A stretch of 64,000 nucleotides of DNA from Pseudaminobacter soli (ex Li et al. 2025) (GCF_003012705.1 NZ_PXYL01000007.1:248001-312000), one strand, 5' to 3'; shown: positions 31,135 through 41,576, counted from the first letter of the stretch. Made by a program: numbers and translations. The notes: generated by a model not told the origin, from the sequence alone.

Positions 31135-32261
31135 GCACCGAGTTTACCTTCAAAGTCCTCGCCACCGACGGCAAGGCGCGGCGCGGCGAGATCACCATGC
31201 CGCGCGGCACCATCCGCACGCCGGCCTTCATGCCCGTGGGCACCGGCGGCACGGTGAAGACCATGTATATGGATCAGGTGCGCGATCTCGGCGCCGACAT
31301 CATCCTCGGCAACACCTACCACCTGATGCTGCGGCCGGGTGCTGAGCGCGTCGCGAAGCTTGGCGGCCTGCACGAATTCGCCCGCTGGCCCCATCCGATC
31401 CTCACCGACTCCGGCGGCTTCCAGGTCATGTCGCTGTCGAAGCTGCGCAAGATCAACGAGCAGGGCGTGACCTTCCGCTCGCATATCGATGGCGCGCCCT
31501 ACGAAATGTCGCCCGAGCGCTCGATCGAGATCCAGGGGCTGCTCGATTCCGACATCCAGATGCAGCTAGACGAATGCACCGCGCTGCCGGCCAAGGAGCC
31601 CGAGATCGAGCGCGCGATGGAGCTTTCGCTGCGTTGGGCCGAGCGCTGCAAGACGGCCTTCGGCGACCAGCCCGGCAAGGCGATGTTCGGCATCGTGCAG
31701 GGCGGCGACAATCCGCGCCTGCGCGAGCGCTCGGCACAGTCGCTGTCGGGCCTGGGTCTCAAGGGCTATGCCGTCGGCGGTCTCGCGGTCGGCGAGCCGC
31801 AGGAAGTGATGCTCGACATGCTCGACATCACCTGTCCTGAACTGCCGACCGACAAGCCGCGCTATCTGATGGGCGTCGGCACACCCGACGACATCGTAAA
31901 GTCCGTCGCCCGCGGTATCGACATGTTCGATTGCGTGATGCCGACCCGCGCCGGCCGCCACGGCCTCGCCTACACGCGCCGCGGCAAGGTGAACCTGCGC
32001 AACGCCCGCCACGCGGATGACCACCGTCCGCTCGACGACGAAAGCGATTGCCCCGCCGCGCGCGACTATTCGCGCGCCTATCTGCATCATCTGGTGCGTT
32101 CCCAGGAGGCGCTGGGCGCCATGCTGCTGACCTGGAACAACCTTTCCTATTACCAGAGCCTGATGCAGGGCCTGCGGAACGCCATCGAGCAGGGCAGGTT
32201 TGCCGAGCATGTGGCCGAGATTTCGGAAGGCTGGGCGAGGGGCGACATTTCTGCTCTATAG
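31131..32261 (+). CDS. tgt: tRNA-guanine transglycosylase with an incomplete zinc site
   Basis: 376 residues. It swaps G34 for preQ1 in GUN anticodons. Active-site Asp residues lie in [12 protein letters not shown] and FDCVMPTR, and GGLAVGE has the Val typical of preQ1-using bacterial enzymes. The zinc site, normally C-x-C-x2-C plus a later His, reads [17 protein letters not shown]: the first Cys is Ser and the third is Ala, while the middle Cys and the His remain. Either zinc is lost or it is held differently. It forms one unit with queA. Confidence 0.95.
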   Translation: MSTEFTFKVLATDGKARRGEITMPRGTIRTPAFMPVGTGGTVKTMYMDQVRDLGADIILGNTYHLMLRPGAERVAKLGGLHEFARWPHPILTDSGGFQVMSLSKLRKINEQGVTFRSHIDGAPYEMSPERSIEIQGLLDSDIQMQLDECTALPAKEPEIERAMELSLRWAERCKTAFGDQPGKAMFGIVQGGDNPRLRERSAQSLSGLGLKGYAVGGLAVGEPQEVMLDMLDITCPELPTDKPRYLMGVGTPDDIVKSVARGIDMFDCVMPTRAGRHGLAYTRRGKVNLRNARHADDHRPLDDESDCPAARDYSRAYLHHLVRSQEALGAMLLTWNNLSYYQSLMQGLRNAIEQGRFAEHVAEISEGWARGDISAL

Positions 32262-32298
32262 TTTTCAACGGACATAGATCCGGGCAGGGGAGGATGAA

Positions 32299-33714
32299 TT
32301 GAACGGCGAAGAATTTCGGCATTGGTCGCTGAAGGCGGCCGAATGGGGCGCGGATTATCGTGAAAGCCTGCGCGAGCGGCCGGTGCGGGCGCAGACCCAG
32401 CCCGGCGAGATCGCCGCGCGCATTGCAGCCTCTCCGCCCGAAACGGCCGAGCCCATGGAGCAGATTTTCGCCGATTTCGAGGAGAAGATTCTGCCCGGCA
32501 TGACGCACTGGCAGCATCCGCGCTTCTTTGCTTATTTCCCGGCCAATGCGGCGCCGGTTTCTGTGGTGGCCGAGTATCTGGTCACGGTGATGGCCGCGCA
32601 GTGCATGCTCTGGCAGACGTCACCCGCCGCCACCGAACTCGAGACCAAAGTGATCGACTGGCTGCGCCAAGCGCTCGGACTGCCGGAAGGCTTTTCAGGC
32701 GTGATCCAGGACAGCGCCTCGTCGGCCACTCTGGCGGCCGTGCTCTGCATGCGCGAGCGCGCGCTTTCCTGGCAGGGCAACAAGCAGGGCTTGTCCGGCC
32801 AGCCCCGCCTGCGCATCTACTCGTCCGATCAGGTCCACACCTCCATCGACCGCGCCATCTGGGTTTCCGGCGTCGGCGAGGACAATCTCGTCCGCATTCC
32901 GGCTGACGGAAAGTTCCGCGCGATGGATGTGGCGGCGCTCGAAGCGGCGATCCTGGCCGACAAGGAGAGCGGCTTCCTGCCGGCGGGCATCATTGCCTGC
33001 GTGGGCGGCACCAGCGTCGGCGGCACCGACGACGTCGTCGCCGTGGCTGCGATTGCGCAGAAATACGGCCTCTATCTGCATGTCGATGCGGCCTGGGCCG
33101 GATCGGCCATGATCTGCCCAGAATTCCGGCACTTCTGGACCGGCATCGAAGGCGTGGATTCGATCGTCTTCAATCCGCACAAATGGCTCGGCGCGCAGTT
33201 CGACTGCTCGGTGCAGTTCGTGCGCGACCCCGACGTGCTCGTCCGCACGCTGGCCATCAAGCCTGAATATCTCAAGACGCACGGCAAAGACGGCATCATC
33301 AACTACTCCGAATGGTCGGTGCCGCTCGGCCGTCGCTTCCGCGCGCTGAAGCTTTGGTTCCTGCTGCGCGCGCACGGGCTGGAGGGGCTGCGCCAGATGA
33401 TCCGCAATCACGTAGCCTGGGCGGAAGCGCTTGCGGCGCGGCTCGGTGAAGAGCCCGGCTTCGAGATCATGACGGAGCCCATGCTGTCGCTGTTCTCGTT
33501 CCGCCACGCGCCGACAGGCGTTGCCGATCTCGATGCGCACAACCAGCGGCTTCTCAACGCCATCAACGACGACGGCCGCATCTACCTCACCCAGACGCGC
33601 GTCGACGGGCGCTTTGCCATCCGCTTCCAGGCCGGCCAGTTCGAGGCGACCGAGCAGGATGTGCGGGACGCCTTTGCGGTCATCACGGAAATCGCAGCTT
33701 TGCTATCGCTGTGA
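32299..33714 (+). CDS. PLP-dependent group II amino acid decarboxylase
   Basis: 471 residues, like aromatic-L-amino-acid (DOPA/Trp/Tyr) decarboxylases. PLP binding is shown by HVDAAWAGSAMICPEFR and by FNPHKWLGAQFDCS with the Schiff-base Lys. GGTSVGGTDD and HPRFFAYFPANAAP are also typical. The substrate is likely an aromatic amino acid but is not proven. The start is TTG at 32299, with GGGGAGG ahead of it; the nearby ATG is followed at once by a stop. It ends at a hairpin and is probably separate from glpR. Confidence 0.88.
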   Translation: MNGEEFRHWSLKAAEWGADYRESLRERPVRAQTQPGEIAARIAASPPETAEPMEQIFADFEEKILPGMTHWQHPRFFAYFPANAAPVSVVAEYLVTVMAAQCMLWQTSPAATELETKVIDWLRQALGLPEGFSGVIQDSASSATLAAVLCMRERALSWQGNKQGLSGQPRLRIYSSDQVHTSIDRAIWVSGVGEDNLVRIPADGKFRAMDVAALEAAILADKESGFLPAGIIACVGGTSVGGTDDVVAVAAIAQKYGLYLHVDAAWAGSAMICPEFRHFWTGIEGVDSIVFNPHKWLGAQFDCSVQFVRDPDVLVRTLAIKPEYLKTHGKDGIINYSEWSVPLGRRFRALKLWFLLRAHGLEGLRQMIRNHVAWAEALAARLGEEPGFEIMTEPMLSLFSFRHAPTGVADLDAHNQRLLNAINDDGRIYLTQTRVDGRFAIRFQAGQFEATEQDVRDAFAVITEIAALLSL

Positions 33715-33722
33715 ATAACGTG

Positions 33723-33745
33723 GTTGGGCCGCCAAACGGCCCAAC
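33723..33745. terminator. hairpin after the decarboxylase
   Basis: GTTGGGCCG, five bases, CGGCCCAAC: a perfect 9-bp stem six bases after the stop region, without a T-tract. Confidence 0.55.
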
Positions 33746-33755
33746 TTCCGCCGCC

Positions 33756-33787
33756 TTTCGTTTTGCATTAATGTATGCGGAAACGAA
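33756..33787. promoter_or_regulatory. probable GlpR operator upstream of glpR
   Basis: TTTCGTTTTGCAT faces ATGCGGAAACGAA across a six-base centre. The core TTTCGTT recurs upstream of glpK, which supports it as the site of the DeoR-family regulator encoded next to it. Confidence 0.6.
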
Positions 33788-33802
33788 GACTGGAGTTGTT
33801 TT

Positions 33803-34567
33803 GTGTTCCTGTCGCCGCGGCATGCCGAAATAATCCAGATGGCCAAGGATTCGGGCCGTGTTCTGGTCGATGAACTGGCGACCCATTTCGGCGTCACCCC
33901 GCAGACAATCCGCAAGGATCTCAACGACCTATGCGACCAGCGGCTGCTCAGCCGCATCCATGGCGGCGCGCTGTTTCCCTCTGGCATCGAGAACGTCGAA
34001 TACGAGGCCCGCCGCAAGATTGCGGCCGAGGAGAAAGAGGCGATCGGCCGTGCGGCGGCCCGCCTGATCCCCGACAAGGCCTCGCTCTTCATCAACATCG
34101 GCACTACCACCGAAGCGGTCAGCAAGGCGCTTCTCGACCACACCGGCCTGATGGTGATTACCAATAACATCAATGTCGCCAATAGGATGCGCGTATATCC
34201 GGAGATCGAGGTCGTGATCTCGGGAGGCGTCGTGCGCGGCTCGGATGGCGGCATCGTCGGCGAGGCGGCGGTCGATTTCATCAAGCAATTCAAGGTCGAT
34301 TATGCCGTCATCGGCACCTCGGCAATCGACGAGGACGGCGGCCTGCTCGATTTCGACTTTCGCGAGGTGAAGGTGGCGCAGGCCATCATCGCCAATGCGC
34401 GCCATGTCATCCTGGTCGCCGACGCGACGAAATTCGAGCGCATGGCGCCGGTGCGTATCGGTCATCTCTCGCAGGTCGACACCTTCATCACCGACCGCTG
34501 CAACAGCGAGGAAATCCGCAGGATCTGCCGCGAGGCCGAGGTCCAGCTGATCGAAACCAGTCTTTGA
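33803..34567 (+). CDS. glpR: DeoR/GlpR family transcriptional repressor
   Basis: 254 residues. An N-terminal DeoR helix-turn-helix (VDELATHFGVTPQTIRKDLN, then RIHGGAL) is followed by the DeoR sensor domain (FINIGTTTEAVSKAL, VISGGVVRGSDGGIVGE, DYAVIGTSAIDEDGGLLDFD). Glycerol-3-phosphate is the usual inducer of GlpR. The start is GTG at 33803 with GGAG ahead. It probably represses itself and glpK through the TTTCGTT sites. Confidence 0.9.
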   Translation: MFLSPRHAEIIQMAKDSGRVLVDELATHFGVTPQTIRKDLNDLCDQRLLSRIHGGALFPSGIENVEYEARRKIAAEEKEAIGRAAARLIPDKASLFINIGTTTEAVSKALLDHTGLMVITNNINVANRMRVYPEIEVVISGGVVRGSDGGIVGEAAVDFIKQFKVDYAVIGTSAIDEDGGLLDFDFREVKVAQAIIANARHVILVADATKFERMAPVRIGHLSQVDTFITDRCNSEEIRRICREAEVQLIETSL

Positions 34568-34583
34568 AATCTTATGCTGGCCG

Positions 34584-34611
34584 TTTCGTTAGTTTTCGTT
34601 TGACATTCGTT
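34584..34611 (+). promoter_or_regulatory. triple TTTCGTT operator upstream of glpK
   Basis: TTTCGTT at 34584-34590 and 34594-34600 and ATTCGTT at 34605-34611 are spaced 10 and 11 bp, one helical turn each. The same heptamer forms the palindrome before glpR. Confidence 0.6.
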
Positions 34612-34658
34612 CCCGCCATCCCCATCGAATGCTTCAAAGGCATGAAGGGGGAGCGCGA

Positions 34659-36152
34659 ATGAACGGTCTGGTGCTGGCAATCGATCAGGGCACGACCTCG
34701 AGCCGCGCCATCGTCTTCAATCAGGACAGGCGCGCCATCGGTGTCGGCCAGCAGGAATTTCCGCAGCATTTTCCCGCCTCCGGCTGGGTCGAGCACGATC
34801 CGGAAGACATCTGGCAAAGCGTTGTCGCCACTTGCCGGACAGCGCTGCAGCAGGCCAACTGCCGTCCGACCGACATTGCCGCCATCGGCATCACCAACCA
34901 GCGCGAAACCGTGGTCATCTGGGACGAGGAGACGGGAAAGCCGATCCACAATGCCATCGTCTGGCAGGATCGCCGTACCGCTTCGCTTTGCCGAAAGCTG
35001 AAGGCGCAGGGGCTTGAGCCGCTTTTCGCGCGCAAGACCGGGCTGCTGCTCGATCCCTATTTCTCCGGAACCAAGATCGCCTGGCTGCTCGACAAGGTGA
35101 AGGGTGCGCGCAAGCGGGCGGAGAAGGGCGAGTTGCTCGCCGGCACCATCGACAGTTTTCTGATCTGGCGGCTGACCGGCGGCAAGGTCCACGCCACCGA
35201 TGCCACCAACGCCTCGCGCACGCTGGTCTACAACATCCGCGACAACGCCTGGGACCCGGAGCTTCTGGACATCCTCCGCATTCCCGCCTCGCTGCTGCCC
35301 GAGGTGAAGGACTGCGCCGACGACTTCGGCGTGACGGACAAGGAGCTGTTCGGCGCTGAAATCCCCATCATGGGCGTTGCCGGCGACCAGCAGGCGGCCA
35401 CCATCGGCCAAGCCTGCTTCGAGCCGGGCATGATGAAATCGACCTACGGCACGGGCTGCTTTGCGCTGTTGAACACGGGCGCCGATTTCGTCAGCTCAAA
35501 GAACCGGCTGCTGACCACGATCGCCTATCGGCTGAACGGCAAAACCACATACGCGCTCGAGGGCTCGATCTTCGTCGCCGGCGCGGCCGTGCAGTGGCTG
35601 CGCGACGGCATCAAGGTCATCGGCAAAGCCGAGCACAGCGGCGAACTCGCAAATCACGCCGACGATACCCAAAACATCTATCTGGTGCCTGCCTTCGTCG
35701 GCCTCGGTGCTCCGCATTGGGATGCCGAGGCGCGGGGGGCGATATTCGGCCTGACGCGCAACACAGGCCCGGCCGAATTCGCGCGTGCCGCGCTCGAATC
35801 GGTCGCCTTCCAGACGCGGGACCTGCTCGACGCGATGAAGAAGGACTGGAAGGTCAATTCCTGGAAGACGGTCCTGCGCGTCGACGGTGGCATGGTCGCC
35901 TCGGACTGGACTATGCAGCGCCTCGCCGACATTCTCGATGCGCCGGTCGACAGGCCGACCACCTTGGAAACCACCGCCCTGGGTGCTGCCTGGCTTGCCG
36001 GCTCGCGGGCAGGGGTGTGGCCCGATGAAAAGACATTCGCCCAATCCTGGGCGCTCGACCGTCGATTCGAATCGCGGATGGACGAGAAACAGCGTGTGGC
36101 CAAGCTGAAAGGCTGGCGCGACGCGGTGCGCCGCACGCTCACCAAGACCTAG
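34659..36152 (+). CDS. glpK: glycerol kinase
   Basis: 497 residues of the FGGY family. It phosphorylates glycerol to glycerol-3-phosphate. Marks are [37 protein letters not shown], the FGGY signature region [13 protein letters not shown] and TYGTGCF, and [13 protein letters not shown]. The ATG at 34659 is used because GGGGGAG precedes it; an in-frame ATG lies 30 bases upstream. No glycerol facilitator or glpD is in the window. Confidence 0.97.
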   Translation: MNGLVLAIDQGTTSSRAIVFNQDRRAIGVGQQEFPQHFPASGWVEHDPEDIWQSVVATCRTALQQANCRPTDIAAIGITNQRETVVIWDEETGKPIHNAIVWQDRRTASLCRKLKAQGLEPLFARKTGLLLDPYFSGTKIAWLLDKVKGARKRAEKGELLAGTIDSFLIWRLTGGKVHATDATNASRTLVYNIRDNAWDPELLDILRIPASLLPEVKDCADDFGVTDKELFGAEIPIMGVAGDQQAATIGQACFEPGMMKSTYGTGCFALLNTGADFVSSKNRLLTTIAYRLNGKTTYALEGSIFVAGAAVQWLRDGIKVIGKAEHSGELANHADDTQNIYLVPAFVGLGAPHWDAEARGAIFGLTRNTGPAEFARAALESVAFQTRDLLDAMKKDWKVNSWKTVLRVDGGMVASDWTMQRLADILDAPVDRPTTLETTALGAAWLAGSRAGVWPDEKTFAQSWALDRRFESRMDEKQRVAKLKGWRDAVRRTLTKT

Positions 36153-36174
36153 AAGTCGACGCAGAAATTATAGA

Positions 36175-36210
36175 GCCCGCATTTCCCAATGCGGGCCCAG
36201 AGTGTTTTTC
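36175..36210 (+). terminator. intrinsic terminator of glpK
   Basis: GCCCGCATT, TCCC, AATGCGGGC: a 9-bp stem with a four-base loop, followed within 10 bases by a run of T's. Confidence 0.8.
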
Positions 36211-36218
36211 GACAGTCA

Positions 36219-36833
36219 TCAGCCAAAGGGCGAGACGCACTGGCGCCGCGGCCCGTTGAAGGGCTGGAAGGTGTTGTCCGCAGGCCGATACGACCGGAAG
36301 CGGTTGGCACACCACTGCGCATGGGGGTTGGACATATAGAAGGTGGGACCAGCAATCGCTCCACCTGCGAAAGCAGCTGCCGGGAACCACCAGCCGTTGT
36401 AGAAGCGGAAGCCCGGCCGGGCGGTGCGGAAGCCGCGATACCCATGCCAATAGAAGGCGTTGCCGCGCCACACGCCACCACGCGGACCATGCCAGCGCGC
36501 GACGGGCCTGGCGCCTATGCCATGCCATGCTACGCCGCGACCACGAGGCCCGTGCCATCGCACGACGCTTCTGCCGCCTATTCCATGACGCCATCGCACG
36601 CTACTGACACCGCGAGGCCCGCGCCACGCGGCGCCGCCACCTCGTGGTCCGTGCCAGCGGACGCCGCCGGCACGTCTCCGATACTGGACCGTCTGCAGAC
36701 CCTCGTTATTCGGCTGCACCGTTGCCGGCCTCGGAATGTTTATCTCCCCCGCGCCAGCTGGCACAACGGGAGAAACGGCAACGGAAAGCGTAAGAAACGA
36801 GGCGCAAAGGCTCGAAAGAAGCTTACTCATCAT
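36219..36833 (-). CDS. BA14K-family exported protein with Arg-Trp-His-Gly repeats
   Basis: 204 residues. A signal peptide ([16 protein letters not shown] and on, cut near AGA) is followed by a repeat region with at least four copies of WHGPRG-like units (about residues 55-120), then a short hydrophobic stretch [15 protein letters not shown] and the C-terminal BA14K unit [22 protein letters not shown]14K was described as an immunoreactive Brucella protein; its role is unknown. Two adjacent ATGs follow AGGAG; the first is given here. It is convergent with glpK. Confidence 0.85.
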   Translation of the reverse strand: MMSKLLSSLCASFLTLSVAVSPVVPAGAGEINIPRPATVQPNNEGLQTVQYRRRAGGVRWHGPRGGGAAWRGPRGVSSVRWRHGIGGRSVVRWHGPRGRGVAWHGIGARPVARWHGPRGGVWRGNAFYWHGYRGFRTARPGFRFYNGWWFPAAAFAGGAIAGPTFYMSNPHAQWCANRFRSYRPADNTFQPFNGPRRQCVSPFG

Positions 36834-37210
36834 AATCTCCTGCTACGAAAGCATAAGCATCCCTCGTTTGCATGAACGTCTCGCTTGCAGCGTTAGTTCC
36901 AGAAAATCACCAAGGCGCTGAAACTACAGGTATTTTTGCTTGTCACCGTGCGTTCGAACAGGATTTTGGTCGGCGCCCGGACGCCGTTTCCAACAAGCTG
37001 CTGAAAAGGTTGTTTTTCCGGTTGACCCGCCGAAGCACTCTCCCTATGTTCCGCCCCAATTTCGCGGTCGCCACAGGCGGCTCACGAAGACGCCCACCCT
37101 GGCTTCGGCCGACGATCCGGAAACAGATATTGCGGACCTCGTCTGCATTTTCGGTTTGCAGCGTTTCGGGGTATTTTGTTCGGCAACGGACGACAGGGCG
37201 GCTTGGCGAA
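36834..37210. other. gap before tRNA-Lys
   Basis: No gene is supported. A possible promoter with good -35 and -10 boxes lies at 37022-37050, about 160 bp ahead of the tRNA. Confidence 0.5.
37022..37050 (+). promoter_or_regulatory. possible promoter for tRNA-Lys
   Basis: TTGACC (37022-37027), 17 bp, TATGTT (37045-37050). The boxes fit the alphaproteobacterial housekeeping consensus, but the long leader to the tRNA makes the link uncertain. Confidence 0.4.
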
Positions 37211-37286
37211 GGGCTGGTAGCTCAGATGGTAGAGCACGGAACTTTTAATTCTGGGGTCATGGGTTCGAGTCCCATCCAGCCCACCA
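37211..37286 (+). tRNA. tRNA-Lys (anticodon TTT)
   Basis: 76 bases fold as a cloverleaf: acceptor GGGCTGG/CCAGCCC, D-arm GCTCAGATGGTAGAGC, anticodon stem CGGAA/TTCTG around loop CTTTTAA, and T-arm ATGGG TTCGAGT CCCAT. The CCA end is encoded. Confidence 0.97.
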
Positions 37287-37381
37287 AAACTAGTAAGTAA
37301 TTGATATTATTTCATTTTTTCGCTAGCCGGCGAAGGCGACAGTCCGCGTTCGGATCATGTCGCCGCGTGTCTCGATCGCTC

Positions 37382-37480
37382 TCACTTCCCTGAAGTTATC
37401 ATCCCGTAGGCGAGAACCGCAGCAAAGGCGACGAAAACGGCGGTCACGCAGACCGTAACGATGATCGAGTCCATAGGCAT
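37382..37480 (-). CDS. 32-residue small membrane protein
   Basis: MPMDSIIVTVC begins a single hydrophobic helix that ends LAYGMITSGK. AGAGG lies about eight bases ahead of the ATG. A second ATG two codons on is possible. Very short one-helix proteins starting MDSII are familiar in Mesorhizobium by memory only. Confidence 0.5.
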   Translation of the reverse strand: MPMDSIIVTVCVTAVFVAFAAVLAYGMITSGK

Positions 37481-37555
37481 CGGGAAAGCCTCTTTGCCTT
37501 GCGATCCGGCCCGATCGCCTTCTTTCAGATCGGCGGCCGGCAAGGCCGCCAAGCT

Positions 37556-37843
37556 TCAGAAGAGATTGCGGCCGTATTCGTTGGTACGATCTCCCTCATT
37601 CACGTTCGGGCCAGCCGGGCGCGTGGGGGTGATGCCGTAAGTTCTGGCGTGCGTTCTGCCGTCCACCGTGCGACCATAGTGATAGCGGGGAGGAGCTGTG
37701 ACCCCGTACGCCCTGTGGCCTACCGTACGACCATAGTAGTTGGCAGGAGCTGTGATCCCGTATGCACCGCCAACGCCCGTGGTCGAGCATGCGGACGCAA
37801 GAGCCATGAGGCTCATGGAAAGCGAGAAAAGCAACGTGCGCAT
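37556..37843 (-). CDS. small lipoprotein
   Basis: 95 residues. The signal sequence FSLSMSLMALASAC has a lipobox LASA-C, so Cys about 19 should be lipidated. The mature part repeats the unit YGRTV (YYGRTVGHRAYGV, YHYGRTVDGRTH) and is rich in Tyr, Gly and Thr. TAAGGAGG lies eight bases before the ATG at 37843; a GTG nine bases upstream is inside that site. Function unknown. Confidence 0.75.
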   Translation of the reverse strand: MRTLLFSLSMSLMALASACSTTGVGGAYGITAPANYYGRTVGHRAYGVTAPPRYHYGRTVDGRTHARTYGITPTRPAGPNVNEGDRTNEYGRNLF

Positions 37844-37971
37844 AGCCGTCACCTCCTTAGCCTTGGTTCACAAGCGTGCGCCTGCTCCGCGGGGTGCGCC
37901 AGTCAATTCATTTCACGATTTCAGTACTGGCGGGACGCCGAAAGGCTGACGAGAACCGAAGGGAAAGAGAC

Positions 37972-38367
37972 ATGCAAATCAAGCGAATCGGATCACAGCC
38001 GTCCGGCAAGGGACCGGCTGAATATTTCACTGGAACTGTACGCCTCGACTCCCCGTTTTCGGCAAGCGCGCCGGCGCGCGTCGGCGGTGCGATCGTCACC
38101 TTCGAGCCTGGCGCCCGTACGGCCTGGCACACGCATCCCTTGGGCCAGACGCTGATCGTGACGTCGGGCTGCGGCTGGGCGCAACGCGAGGGCGGCCCGG
38201 TCGAGGAAATCCGGCCCGGCGACGTGGTGTGGTTCGAGCCGGGCGAAAAGCACTGGCATGGCGCGACCGCAACGACGGCCATGACACACATCGCCATCGC
38301 CGAGTCACTCGACGGCAAAATCGTCGACTGGATGGAAAAGGTCAGCGACGAACAATACCGGGCATGA
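37972..38367 (+). CDS. small cupin resembling manganese hydroxynitrile lyases
   Basis: 131 residues, one cupin barrel. Motif 1 is [18 protein letters not shown] and motif 2 is [16 protein letters not shown]. By position the likely metal ligands are His53, His55, Gln59 and His94. From memory, the Granulicella tundricola cupin hydroxynitrile lyase (GtHNL) has these same four ligands at the same numbers, the same length, and Ala40 and Val42 as here; its Gln110 is Ala here. The true substrate may be something else. It lies 15 bp before an aldo-keto reductase, then an SDR, so the three probably form an operon. Confidence 0.8.
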   Translation: MQIKRIGSQPSGKGPAEYFTGTVRLDSPFSASAPARVGGAIVTFEPGARTAWHTHPLGQTLIVTSGCGWAQREGGPVEEIRPGDVVWFEPGEKHWHGATATTAMTHIAIAESLDGKIVDWMEKVSDEQYRA

Positions 38368-39372
<1,005 letters not shown>

Positions 39373-39401
39373 GGCATCGACCACAAATCTAGGAAATCGC
39401 C

Positions 39402-40142
39402 ATGACTGAGAACATCAAGGACAAAGTCGTCGTCATCACCGGCGCGAGCAGCGGGTTGGGAGAAGCGGCAGCGCGTCGTCTCGCCCGGGACGGAGCCAAG
39501 CTCATGCTCGGCGCGCGCCGTATTGAGCGGCTGCAGGCACTGGCCACGGATCTCTCACTGGGCAAGGACGCTGCTATCGAGACCGACGTCTCGCATTTCG
39601 AGCAGGTCAAGCATCTTGTCGACCGCGCGGTAGAGATGCACGGCCGCGTCGACGTCATCATCAACAATGCCGGCCTGATGCCGCAGTCGCTCCTCGAAAG
39701 CCTCAAGATCGACGAGTGGGACCGCATGATCGATGTCAATATCAAGGGCGTGCTCTACGGGATCGCGGCGGTACTGCCGTACATGAAGGCCCAGAAGAGC
39801 GGCCATATCATCAATGTAGCCTCGGTTGCCGGCCATAAGGTGGGACCGGGCGGCGCTGTGTACTCCGCGACCAAATATGCAGTGCGTGTGATCTCCGAGG
39901 GGCTGCGGCAGGAGGTAAAACCCTACAACATCCGCACGACCGTGATTTCTCCCGGCGCGGTCGCCACCGAGCTTCCCGACACCATCACCGACCCGAATGT
40001 CGCCGATAGGGTGCGCCAGCTCTACGATCAGGTCGCCATTCCGGCCGACTCCTTCGCCAGCATGGTGGTATTTGCCATGAGCCAACCGGAGGACGTCGAC
40101 GTAAATGAGATCGTCTATCGGCCTACCAGGCAGGAGTATTGA
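39402..40142 (+). CDS. short-chain dehydrogenase/reductase
   Basis: 246 residues of the classical SDR type. Cofactor motif [12 protein letters not shown], then NNAGLM, catalytic Ser in [11 protein letters not shown] and YSATKYAV with Tyr and Lys. The post-motif [11 protein letters not shown] is normal. It follows the aldo/keto reductase by 29 bp. The substrate is unknown. Confidence 0.9.
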   Translation: MTENIKDKVVVITGASSGLGEAAARRLARDGAKLMLGARRIERLQALATDLSLGKDAAIETDVSHFEQVKHLVDRAVEMHGRVDVIINNAGLMPQSLLESLKIDEWDRMIDVNIKGVLYGIAAVLPYMKAQKSGHIINVASVAGHKVGPGGAVYSATKYAVRVISEGLRQEVKPYNIRTTVISPGAVATELPDTITDPNVADRVRQLYDQVAIPADSFASMVVFAMSQPEDVDVNEIVYRPTRQEY

Positions 40143-40202
40143 TCAAGGGATCGAGACGAGCGCCGTTTCGGCGACGGCGGCCGCTCGTGCGATCCGCGGC
40201 GA

Positions 40203-40382
40203 TCAAACCGGAGGAAATGGCTGGGCCGGCGACGGGATGATCTCTTCTTCGAGCGGGTCGATCTGCTCACGTTCCTCATCGAGCTCGGGATCGAAGTCCG
40301 AAACATCAGGCTCCCATGACGGAGTGTCCGTCGAAGGGTCCTTTTCGGGCGTGGGACGCGGAGGGGCGCTGTCGGGCGACAT
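40203..40382 (-). CDS. 59-residue acidic Pro-rich protein
   Basis: The protein runs MSPDSAPPRPTPEKD at the start and EEEIIPSPAQPFPPV at the end, with about a quarter Asp and Glu and many Pro; it is probably disordered. AGGGAG lies seven bases ahead of the ATG at 40382. It is shorter than many ORF cut-offs and would be missed. It lies between the SDR and DUF1402 genes, on the same strand as DUF1402. Function unknown. Confidence 0.65.
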   Translation of the reverse strand: MSPDSAPPRPTPEKDPSTDTPSWEPDVSDFDPELDEEREQIDPLEEEIIPSPAQPFPPV

Positions 40383-40484
40383 GGCTGTTCTCCCTTTCAG
40401 GCGAAAACGTCGTCCGAAAGCCGATGTTCCGCCGAATGAGGTAGACCTGGCCGCAAGCGGAAGGCAGCCGCCAGACCGTCTAAA

Positions 40485-41471
40485 TCACTGCGTCGTGGTG
40501 CCGAGCAGGGCTTTCAGTTGGTCCAGCCTGTCATTGATCAGCCAGCCATAATAGTTCTCGACGGGCAGCTTGCGGTCGCTGCCGCTGGCCACCGCCGCCC
40601 GTAGTTGGGCGGCGCGCCGCCTTGGCTGGCCCACATTGTAGAGCGTGGCGGTGATGCCGGGATTGCCGGAAATATCAAAGCCCTTGGCCGCATAGGCGTC
40701 GATGGAGTCGCGCACGATGGCGGCGATGTAGATGGAGGCCCGGTCCGGATCCATGATGTCGCGATAGATCGCCTGCGGCCGATCGGGTGTCAGGCGGTCG
40801 AAGCCGCTCACCTTGTTGACCATGTCGGTCACTTCGAGCGCCGTCAGCGGGCTGATCTGGCCGAGGCCAAAAGTCTGGCCGGCATAGAAGGGCTGGAAGA
40901 AGGCGCGCTGGAAGCTCAGCGGCTCATAGGCGACGCCGCCGACCGTCTTGCCGCGAAACGCCTCGTCCCACACCTGGTCGCGGCAGCTCCACAGCTCGGC
41001 GCTGCCCTGTTTGGCGGTGCAGCGCGAAAATTCTGGCCGCTCGAGGAAGGTCTGCACCGCGACGCCCTTGTAGCGGAAGGCGAAGTCGGCATTGGCATAG
41101 GCGAGCGCCTTCACATAGTAGGTCTGCATCGTACCGACGGCGCTGACATTGTAGGTGTGCTCGCCGACCAGCGCGCCGACGATATGGATCGGATCTATCC
41201 TATAGGTGGCGGCGGCCTTCTTGATCTGCGCCATCAGCTTGGTTTCGCGCTTCAGCAGCGCGATGATCTGCTCGTATTTGGCCTCGTAGGTGGTGTTGAA
41301 GGCGCGCGCCCTGAGTGCGGAAGTGTTCGGAATCGGTGGCTGGGTTGCGGACCTGTTGCCAGCGGGCACGACTACCATGGCGTCGGCCTGGACCGCGCCG
41401 ACCGCAAGCGACCCGGCAACCAAGGCAGCCGCAAGCGCAACAGTGAGCCCCAACCTGTTCCAAGCTTTCAT
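40485..41471 (-). CDS. DUF1402 exported protein
   Basis: 328 residues with a signal peptide (VALAAALVAGSLAVGAVQADA). The mature part matches the DUF1402 family known from rhizobia. VGALVGEHTYN and FGLGQISPLTAL resemble the catalytic-Glu region and the G-L-x-Q motif of lysozyme-fold lytic transglycosylases, so a wall-related role is possible. The open frame continues 86 codons upstream into the repeat, but the ATG at 41471 is followed by the signal sequence. Confidence 0.8.
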   Translation of the reverse strand: MKAWNRLGLTVALAAALVAGSLAVGAVQADAMVVVPAGNRSATQPPIPNTSALRARAFNTTYEAKYEQIIALLKRETKLMAQIKKAAATYRIDPIHIVGALVGEHTYNVSAVGTMQTYYVKALAYANADFAFRYKGVAVQTFLERPEFSRCTAKQGSAELWSCRDQVWDEAFRGKTVGGVAYEPLSFQRAFFQPFYAGQTFGLGQISPLTALEVTDMVNKVSGFDRLTPDRPQAIYRDIMDPDRASIYIAAIVRDSIDAYAAKGFDISGNPGITATLYNVGQPRRRAAQLRAAVASGSDRKLPVENYYGWLINDRLDQLKALLGTTTQ

Positions 41472-41576
41472 GAATGTCCTCCGCCGGATCCGCGGCCGAC
41501 AAACCACGAATTGGCCCCAGATGCTAGAGCGACGGGCATTCTGACGAATGCTATTCCGCCGCTCTATCCGTTTTCC

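Noticed and set aside
36219-36833. Tandem DNA repeat or CRISPR-like array
   Set aside because: The repetition is in the BA14K protein's WHGPRG units; spacing and sequence do not fit a CRISPR array. No CRISPR array was seen anywhere in the window.
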